In this document: positions 55,860-64,000 of the stretch, in pieces
How positions within the stretch are numbered: the first letter of the stretch is position 1
Layout: each line of letters begins with the position of its first letter
Assembly: GCA_027924585.1 (NCBI GenBank)
Contig: BSBM01000068.1
Span: 9,503,001-9,567,000 of the forward strand
Origin: Larix kaempferi
Lineage: Eukaryota > Streptophyta > Pinopsida > Pinales > Pinaceae
Reading direction: 5' to 3'
Length of the DNA stretch: 64,000 nucleotides
Translations under genes and position numbers: made by a program
Notes under the pieces: generated by a model
Databases searched by the model: none
The model's input: the letters and a program-made list of their open reading frames with translations, nothing else
Told to the model about the DNA's origin: nothing

Positions 55860-58800
55860 TGAAAATAGTCTCCTGGAATTGCAGAGGATTAGGAGGGAAA
55901 CAAAAAGCAGAAGCCATAAAAAGAATCAAAAAAATGGAGAACCTGACAATCCTCATGATCCAGGAGACTAAAATGCAAGAGGAGGACAGCATCGACACTT
56001 TGAAATATGTTTGTCCCAATGGGGAAGGGAAATATGTTAGTGCAACACGAGCTTCCAGAGGACTCATCATCTGGTGGGACAAAGGTATGTATAAATGTCA
56101 TTCCTCCACATCTAATCGACATTGGATTTTTGTTGAACTTGAAGAAATATAAAAAAATAAAAGATTTTGGGTCGAAAATGTATATGGGCCGACCATTCAT
56201 GGCCAAAAGGAACAATTTTGGAATCAGCTAATAGATCAAAGACATAGCATGGCAACTCTCCCTTGCATTCTTGCAGGGGATTTCAATGCCATTATATCAG
56301 CCATTGAGAGAAAGGGGGGGTCTAAAGTTAGAGATTTGTTTGGAGAAAGAATGGAAGACCTGATGTCTCTTTGGAACCTTATCGACATTAATCCTAAACA
56401 AGGCAACTACACCTGGAATAATAAAAGAGTTGGTCCTTGTCATATAGCTGCTAGATTAGATCGCTTTCTAATCAGCTCTTCTTTTCTATCCAATCCCAAG
56501 CTCCATGATTCCAATATCCTCGCTTCCGCCATCTCAGATCATAGGCCCATCTCCCTTTTCTTTTCATCACCTAAAAATTTGGGACCGCTCCCCTTCAGAT
56601 ACAACTCAGCTTGGCTTGAAAACAAACATTGCATAGAAGAGGTCAAAGCTGTTTGGAGGCAGTTTATTCCAGGATCACCAGGCTACATATGGGAATCTAA
56701 GCTCAAGATAGTGAAAAGAACTTTAAAAAATTGGGTAAAATAGAATTACAAGAATCCAGGAGAAGAACTTACGAAATTTCAAAAGGATTTGGACAATCAT
56801 CAAAATACAATGGAGCAGGTCATAGTCACAGAGGACATGTTAAGAGATGAAAAAGCTCTTGATGAAAAGGTTCAGAAATCCGCTAGGAAAGATGAGGAGG
56901 AATGGAGATTCAGGTCGAGAAGCCTTTGGTTAAAGGAAGGATATAGAAAAACAAAAATTTTCCATGCTCAATGCAAGGAGAGATATAGAAAGAACAACAT
57001 ATTGAGTCTCACAAAGGAGGATGGAATTAAAATTGAAGGGCAGGATCTCATTCTAAAAGAAGCCAAAAACATTTTGAGAGATTATACAACGAGAATGAGG
57101 TTGTTCTCAAAGAGGACATGGAACAAATGAGTATGGAAATTCCCAATCTCATCTCCGACTCTGACAATAAGAAATTAATGGATCAGATCTCTGAAGATGA
57201 AGTAAGAAAGGAAATTTGGTCACTCCATCCGGAAAAGGATCCTAGCCCGGATAGATTTTGCGTTCACTTTTACAGAAAATGTTGGCACTGGTTAAAAAAA
57301 TATCTCATCAGAATGCTCAATTGGACTAGGAAAAGAGAAAGAATGGGAGGGGCTACCAATTCCACTTTTATAGCTTTAATTCCCAAGGAAAAAAATCCTA
57401 CCTCCATTGGAAGATACTGGCCAATTTCTCTATGTAATTCCTCCTACAAAATTCTTACCAAAGTCATTGCAAACAAAATCAAGGGGCTTCTTCCTAGAAT
57501 CATATCTCCAAACCAAGGAGGATTCATTGTTGGACGTCAAATATATGACAACATTCTTCTTGTTCAAGAGGCCATTCACTCAAGCATTCAAAGGAAAGAT
57601 CCAGGTATGGTTATTAAACTTGACATGTCAAATGCTTTCGACAGAGTCAGACATGAATTTCTTTACACGGTCATGGAAAAATTTGTGTTTGAGAAAGAGT
57701 TTATAGGATGGGTTAACACCTGTATTACCTCTCCTTGGATTGCTCCTCTAGTAAATGGTAGACCCTCTTCCTTTTTTCGCCTGTTTCGTGGTTTGAGACA
57801 AGGTTGTCCCCTCTCCCCTTGCCTCTTTGTAATCATGGCAGACCCTCTAAGTAGGAAACTTAATAGCCTGCAAGCCACTGGCTCTCTCCCTAGAATTATC
57901 ATTTCCAAAGATGTACCTCCTATTAACCATGCGTAGTTTGCTGATGAAACCATTCTACTTGGTAGTGCCTCTCCCATTATTGCCTCTAGATTCAAACTTA
58001 TGCTTGATCTCTTCCTCAATGCTTCGAGGGGCAAAACAAATGGACAAAAGTGCAACATATACAGCTGGAATTGCGGAACCCTTCTTCTCAGGAATTTAGC
58101 CTCTATTCTGGACTTTAAACCTTGCTTCCACTGGTCTTCTTTCAAATATTTGGGCATCCCCATAACTCACAAAAGAACCTCACCTTCTTTCTGGTATCCT
58201 ACTATTCATAAAATAAAAAATAAAATTAACTCTTGGGGAACTCGTTGGTTAAACTTGGATGGAAAAGTGACCTTAATCAAAGCTGTCCTTACTTCCATTC
58301 CGGTCTTCATTGGAGCAATATTAATGGCCCCAACCTCTGTCATGAATTCCATTTGTATGGAGATTAGAAAATTTCTCTGGAAAGGGGGGAAAAATCATGG
58401 CAAGAAGTTTCACCTTGTCAATTGGAATGTCATCAAAGAAAATCGCAAAAGAGGAGGTTTGGGAATCTACGATCCATCTCTAATGAGTAAGGCCATGGGG
58501 GAAAAAATTGTCTGGAGAATGATAACTGGAAAAAAAGAATGGTGGAAAGAGGCTATGAGGAAAAATTATACTAGAGGATCGAGACTAAGATGCCTGAACA
58601 GTATGAAAGAGAAAAAAGGAACAACTATATGGAATCTTCTGTCTTCTTCTACATGATTAATAAAAGACAATTTGTATTGGATCCTGGGCAATGGGAACAA
58701 AATCAATCTCTGGAAAGGCAGCATAAATGGAGATCAACCTCTAGGAGACATCCACGAAATCCAGAATGTCAAGCTTTGGCTACAAAATTCAGGCATCCAG

Positions 58801-59607
58801 AAGCTAGCATATTTTGTAAATTGGATGCACTCAAGAAAATGGATGGAATGGAAGCAGATGGATCCTCCGGACAATTTAGCAGAAAGTTACAACACATTTC
58901 TTCACCTTCTACATGGGAAAGCCCCTGTCAGCATTAGAGTTAAGGACAACAGAGGTTGGGGGAAAGCTGGAAGTTACTCTGTCAAATCTAGATATGAATA
59001 CCTCACTATAAACAGAAATCCCACTCAAAAAAGATGGATGAGACTCTGGAACTCAGACAACATTCCTAAGATCAACTATTTTTACTAGCTCCTGGCTCAC
59101 AACAAGCAGCTCACGGCAGACAATCTTAAACTTCGTGGAATTGAAGGTCCTTCTAGGTGTCCATTGTGTCAAAATGTAGAAGAAAGTTCCCAACATTTAT
59201 TTCTTGAGTGTAATTATGCCAAACAAGTTTGGACTTCTCTCCTCAAGCCCCTCGCAAATTCCTCCACAATTCCCAAGCATATGCAGCAAATGATGGATAG
59301 ATGGACAAACTCTATTTAGGGAGGAAGCAAGAACAAACCAACTCTGATAAGAATTTGGAAGTTACTTCCTATGAATATATGTTGGCAGATCTGGTTGGAA
59401 AGAAACAAAAGAGTTTTTGAAGACAAAAAGAATGCCGAGCTCAGAATAGCTAATAAAGTCATCTCCTTTATTTATGAATCTCTGAATGCTAAGGGGATAA
59501 CTCCTCCTCCTCGGGAAGCTCTAAACTGGAACGCAATCCAGTGGTGTCAAAATTTTATCAAAGTGAATTCTCTTCAATCCAAAAGATCTACCCTCTGCCA
59601 TGAGTAG
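55859..59607 (+). pseudogene. LINE ORF2: endonuclease, reverse transcriptase, zf-RVT
   Basis: It starts ATG 55859 (KIVSWNCRGLG). The APE-type endonuclease shows IQETKM, LAGDFNAI and ISDHRPISL. The RT shows LIPKEKNP, GRYWPISL, SPNQGGFIVGRQI, KLDMSNAFDRV and GLRQGCPLSP. The catalytic block reads FADE after a stop, so the second Asp of F-A-D-D is Glu. The zf-RVT domain CPLCQNVEESSQHLFLEC precedes the C-terminal KVISFIYESLN region. Stops occur at 56150, 56741, 57934, 58654, 59086 and 59317, with one frameshift near 57110. Target-primed reverse transcription would be its role if intact. Confidence 0.92.
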
Positions 59608-59650
59608 ATCTTTTCAATCCAAAAGATTTAATAATCCAATGTAGTGACCC

Positions 59651-60664
59651 ATAAGCACTCAATGTAATTAAATATTATTCCAGTACTAAATATTTTCTGT
59701 ATTAAAAGAATTAATAAAAATAAATGTTTTTCTATTTTTCCATGGACATAAAAAAAATTATTAATGTTATGTATTAACAAGAAAATTAAAGCTAAGTATT
59801 TTAAAAAATAAGGAGAAATTTTCTAAAGGATGTAATAAAACAGGGAAATAAATATAGGATCTAGGATCTAGTCTTCTTGAAATACAATTGGAATGGAATT
59901 CTTAATTTTAAGTATCCAATTATTACAATAAAATTGTGATTTTTTTTTCTGAAGATTTAAACTTACAAGAGAATTAATTTTCAAATATTAAAAAAATATA
60001 TATATATGTTCTTGCATATTCACTAAAATCGCCGAAACATTTTTACCAAAATATATTAAAATTACCAGGAAAAGTAATCATAAAAACATTTATGCCAAAT
60101 GGAAAATTGTCATCCAATTTTCATGAATGGCGAATGGTGGGGTCGAATTTCAATTTACTTGGAAATCGAAACAAAGGTCCCTGAGGATTTAAATTCTGCA
60201 AAATAATAACATTACAAACGTCCATTGGCCAAGAAAACACTCTCCTAAGAACAATGTAAATTACAGAATTGTAGATGCTTTTACCCTGGGTTATTGGTGC
60301 CAAGAAATTAAGTTCCCTTGAGAGAACCTGTCCTGCAACTTAGTTCCCTAGAGTCCCTGGTCGACCTATGTTGGAGCCTTGGAAGGAATTTGGGAAATCA
60401 CTCAAGGGGTTGTTAGCTCAGAGAAGTTGATCTTGTTCCTTGGGTTGTGCAGGCTTATGGAGGAGTGCTAGCAGATTAGTATAATTGTGGAGGGGGTTCG
60501 ACACCTATGGGTTCATCAAAGCATTAAGTTGAACTTTCCTCCTTATGGATTGATAGCTCAGCTCGAGGGTGGCCTCTGTTATAGAGGGAATGGGTATACA
60601 AAAGTTCATATGGATGGGAGGAACATCATGTGTCTGCAGTCAATTGGATGACATTGTTCATATT
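59651..60664. other. Intergenic region, possible coding scrap near 60360-60650
   Basis: The first 450 bases are AT-rich and featureless. At about 60360-60650 the composition turns more coding-like. The plus strand reads GALEGIWEITQGVVSSEKLI and, after a stop, FPPYGLIAQLEGGLCYRGNG, but no family is recognised and frames are short. It may be a decayed retroelement or gene piece. Confidence 0.3.
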
Positions 60665-61564
60665 TAGCTTATCGACTATTTTTCCATGTTTTTTTCCAAA
60701 AAAAATTCGCCAATTTGTATTTTGTGAAGCCCCATTTCACCCAATTTTGATGGCTAAACTTTTTTCACTCTAAAAATAGCCAAATTATTACATAAACTAT
60801 ATAAAATCCTTAGAAATTGAAATAATTTTAGAAAAATATGGCCAAATATTTTATAGTTGATATTTTAAGAATTAGTAAGATTCGCAAAGTTTATACACTT
60901 TAGGAAATTAAATATATACTTATTTATAATTTAAGAAATGAAATGAGTAATCCTTATTTTACTCAAACATTTTATAATATTTAATAGGGCCAACTAGTTA
61001 TAACATATTATATCTAAATGTAGTAGAATTTTAATTTAAATGTAATCAAATTACTATAAATATAATTTAGAATATATTTTTTTAGTAAATAAATAAAATG
61101 AAATCTTATAATTTTATAATAAATTATGTTAAATGTTTTTAATTTAAATTTAGTCAATTAATTGGAAATGTAATTTGAAAATGTAGGTTTTTAATATAAA
61201 TATTAAGTAAATAAACCAAATCATCTAATTTTATAATAAATTATGTTTAATTAAATATATTAAAAGAATTAATTTTTTTTTAATTTAATTAGAATTATAC
61301 AAAATTTTGAGAGATATTATTTTACAATGATCACAATTTTGATGATGACAAAAAAACGTCAATTCATTTATATCAAAAAGTAAAAATAAAATAAAGTGAG
61401 GTGTTTTTCTTAACCTAGTTTTTAACAACTCCATAGTATCTTAACTACTTCTCATGCATCTAACTTCTTTTGAAAGTAGTTCACTCAAAATATAATTTTT
61501 CAATAATATGTACATCCATTTCATTTCAACATCAGAAACCACTCTCATGCCAAATCACTCTTTT

Positions 61565-61880
61565 CTAAAGTTTGTTTCTTAAAGTTGAAATCATTGTTCT
61601 ATACGATACCATACCCATAAGGTACAAACTATATTGGTACAATGGTTTTGGGAATTATTATCTACCATACCCATAAGGTACAAATTATATTGATACAATG
61701 GTTTCGGAATTATTATCTATATGATAAGTTTGTTTCTTAAAGTTGAAATCATTGTTCTATACGATACCATACCCATAAGGTACAAACTATATTGGTACAA
61801 TGGTTTTGGGAATTATTATCTACCATACCCATAAGGTACAAATTATATTGATATAATGGTTTGGGAATTATTATCTATAT
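61565..61880. repeat. 161-bp tandem duplication in right copy
   Basis: The block gtttgtttcttaaagttgaa, followed by tacgataccatacccataag, occurs at about 61569 and again at about 61730, while the left copy has it once near 49285. Each unit itself contains a smaller doublet, taccatacccataaggtaca. Confidence 0.85.
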
Positions 61881-61959
61881 GATATTATAAATTAGTTTAT
61901 TATATTAAAAGGGGATGAAATTGAGAAGCATTTTATTTTTCTATTTTTTTTAATATTTT

Positions 61960-62290
61960 TACTCAAACTCCCAAACCCTACAAAAATGACAAATTAACTT
62001 ACTATATTCTAGAAATTGACATATTTTATTTTTCAACTCTCCAATGCCTTTACTCAAACTCCCAAACCTTACAAAAATGACAAATTAACTTACTATATTC
62101 TAGAAATTGACATCTTTTATTTCCAACTCTCCAGTGCTTTTACTCAAAACTTCCAAACCCTACAAAAATGACAAATTAACTTACTATTTTCTAAAAATTG
62201 GCATATTTTATTTGTCAACTCCCCAATGCTTTTATTCAAACTCCCAAACCCTACAAAAACGACAAATTATCTTACTATATTCTAGAAATT
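61960..62290. repeat. 93-bp tandem units, expanded in the right copy
   Basis: The unit contains caaaccctacaaaaatgaca, aattaacttactatattcta and aactctccaatgcttttac. There are about four copies here against two or three at 49560-49770 in the left copy. The small ORF over it is a shadow of repetition. Confidence 0.85.
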
Positions 62291-64000
62291 AACTTCTAAA
62301 ATTTTTGAGTTTTTAACACTCCATATACTAAAATACTTGTATTAAATATGTTTTCCACTTTTTAATTTAGAGATAGCAACTCTTTTAAGACTTTGAAAGA
62401 CTTTCTAAGTTGCTTAATTATGTTTTTAAATGTTGTGGTTGTTTTAGTTCAGTGTCTTATAAATTATATTTCTTCACTATCACATATAACATTTTTATAA
62501 TTATAATAAGCAAGTGTCACATATAACATTTTTATAATTATAATAAGCAAGTGTCGACAATGTTAATGACAATAACCCTAGCAAGGAGATATTTATCCAA
62601 TATCAAATTTTATTTTATTTTTAATAATAAAGACACCATTTTTGTAATAAGGAAATGTCGACACTATGAATGACAATAACCCTAATAAGGAGATGTTGAC
62701 ACCAACCATTGAAAATGGATGGCAATAGGGCCACACAAGATCGTGACATTCTCACCAAACTTGTTTCAACGACGTCATCAATTTTCCATACGCGTTGATT
62801 TATAAGACAACACATTTAAAAAGAGAAAGTTATGAGACAACACATTTAAAAAGAGAAAGTTATGAGTCAACACATTAAAGAAAAAAAAAAGTTGAAAATT
62901 ATGGTGACCTCTTTAATTTTGGTAAATTTCACTTTAAAAAGTGGTTCAACTAATTGTTGAAAAAGTAGTGCATTGGGACAAGAGTAATTTGGACAAAGAG
63001 AGGAATATTTGTACACACTAAAATGCTACAAAGTTATTTTTTCACAATCCCAACTTTGATTCACTTGTTACTAATGGTAATGGTAAACACGTGTAATCAC
63101 GTTGTTCGTGCTTTTGGGCAAATCGAGAATATTTGTTAAAATAGATTCTCTTTCATAATCCCAACTTTGATTCACTTGTTAACAATGGAGAACAACTTTG
63201 CCCACGTTGTTGGCGTTTTTTTTTCAATCGAACCGACATGGGAACAAATCAATGAATTAATATGAAAAAAAATATATGGAAAGTTCGTTAAAGGAATAGA
63301 ATGAGAATTATTGAAGAAGACGAAATGTGTTTTGTATTCTTGTAGGTAAATTTAGTTTCATTTTAACATAAAGGGATTTGGGGTGTTAATTCTGCAGCTA
63401 GGGTGATGTAAGGGGTTGTTGGATGATTCAAAATAAAATTTTAAGATTATATTTAGTTTATTTTAATCAAGGAATTAGGATTGTAATTTAATTTAGTTAA
63501 TGGATTATGATTTTAGATACCATATGATATTTAAAATATTGTATTGTGGATTATAAAGTCAATATAATGAGATAGAAAGAGGTGTGGTTCTAAATTAGGT
63601 TGGATTAACTGATTTTATGGTAAATCTTGTGTATATAATGTGAATGTGTTATTGTTATTTTTATGTTTTATATTTTGTTAGTATTGTGTTTGTTTGCCTA
63701 GATTTATTAAATTCTTCAAACCCAAAATACAAGTCAACAATAAATGAAAAGATGAAAGCAAAATTTAACTTAGAGGAGTAATGGGTCAGTTAAAAGGCAT
63801 CCAAAGGAAGGTGATGTGGAAAATTAATGTGCACCCTAAAGGGAGCAAAGGTTATAGTTTGTGGTTATTGATTCCTTATAGATATATTCATTGCCACTAG
63901 TGTGGTGATGCAAAACAAAGAGATGAGAAGGTTCAACCTCAACTTGGAGAATGTCCTTATACATTGTGTGTATTGTTAATGCCTGAAAAGGTTCATTGCC

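Larger units (their letters stand above)
54480..59650 (+). mobile_element. L1-clade LINE (non-LTR retrotransposon), nearly full length, inactive
   Basis: ORF1 (54549-55859) and ORF2 (55859-59607) are on the plus strand and overlap at a shared ATGA-type junction, TAATGAA. The order endonuclease, RT, zf-RVT is that of plant L1 elements. No long poly-A tail or clear target duplication is visible. The 3' end contains a short inverted duplication of ccaaaagat(c/t)t around 59580-59627. Stops in both ORFs and one frameshift show it is dead. It lies between the two copies of the segmental duplication. Confidence 0.9.
60665..64000 (+). repeat. Segmental duplication, right copy, running off the window
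   Basis: This is a direct repeat of 48396-51346 and 52425-52560. Differences from the left copy include expanded internal tandem repeats (61565-61880 and 61960-62290), a 35-bp duplication at 62808-62870 (acaacacatttaaaaagaga), and lack of the 1.08-kb block. AT-rich; no gene recognised. The copies look roughly 90% similar by eye where colinear. Confidence 0.85.

Noticed and set aside
48396-64000. Reading the segmental duplication as giant LTRs of one retrotransposon
   Set aside because: Edges lack TG/CA, no primer site or polypurine tract is seen inside them, and the DNA between them is a self-contained LINE plus unrelated sequence; kept only as an open alternative.
1-64000. Search for tRNA genes, rRNA, CRISPR arrays, phage or toxin systems
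   Set aside because: Nothing supportable was seen; tRNA-like matches are only retrotransposon primer sites.

Overview
The window is a transposon-dense, AT-rich stretch of a nuclear plant genome. It is most likely from a seed plant, and a large-genome lineage such as a gymnosperm fits, but that is inference. The evidence is nested plant-type Copia and Gypsy LTR retrotransposons primed by initiator-Met tRNA, a CACTA DNA transposon, an L1-type LINE with a plant zf-RVT domain, and one apparently functional plant-specific gene of the DUF761 (cotton-fibre protein) type. I found no tRNA, rRNA, CRISPR or bacterial-type operon.

Layout. (1) 1-200 is the 3' part of an LTR; a related solo LTR lies inverted at 38730-39113. 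(2) 265-19045 is one old minus-strand LTR element (element A; TSD ctatg on both sides) that encodes no recognisable polymerase. A minus-strand Copia (3575-10762, TSD cctag) sits inside its body, and a 5'-truncated plus-strand Copia (about 12671-18607) sits inside its right LTR. (3) 19170-24345 is a decayed Ty3/Gypsy RNase H-integrase fragment. Part of it is tandemly duplicated, and one copy was hit by a very young LTR element (19373-23189, TSD atacc). The LTRs of that element differ at only about 3 bases and one indel, and it carries a single intact Gag-like ORF with an unusual C-terminal extension and no pol. (4) 24346-26708 holds an LTR-like tract, a minus-strand LINE RT scrap and a tandem duplication. 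(5) 26709-31855 is a CACTA element with subterminal atccgac-type repeats but no recognisable transposase. (6) 32056-40275 is a minus-strand Gypsy-type element with 1-kb LTRs that keeps Gag/protease but has no RT; it contains at least one solo LTR.

(7) 40276-48395 is the most gene-like part: a DUF761 protein gene (CDS 44265-44891) with a probable 5'UTR intron and telo-box-bearing upstream repeats. An inverted repeat pair brackets it (43041-43440 and 46760-47032), and a minisatellite of about 150 bp units follows it. (8) 48396-52560 and 60665-64000 are direct copies of one AT-rich segment. The left copy carries an extra block of about 1.08 kb that ends in a 149-bp hairpin. (9) 54480-59650 is an L1-clade LINE with ORF1 (DUF4283-like plus zinc knuckle) and ORF2 (endonuclease, RT, zf-RVT), both broken by point nonsense mutations.

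Most transposon reading frames are dead but keep frame and are interrupted mainly by single nonsense codons, many explicable as C-to-T changes. Only the 651-codon Gag-like ORF at 20353-22308 and the DUF761 gene look intact and possibly expressed. All alignments, identities and boundaries were read by eye.
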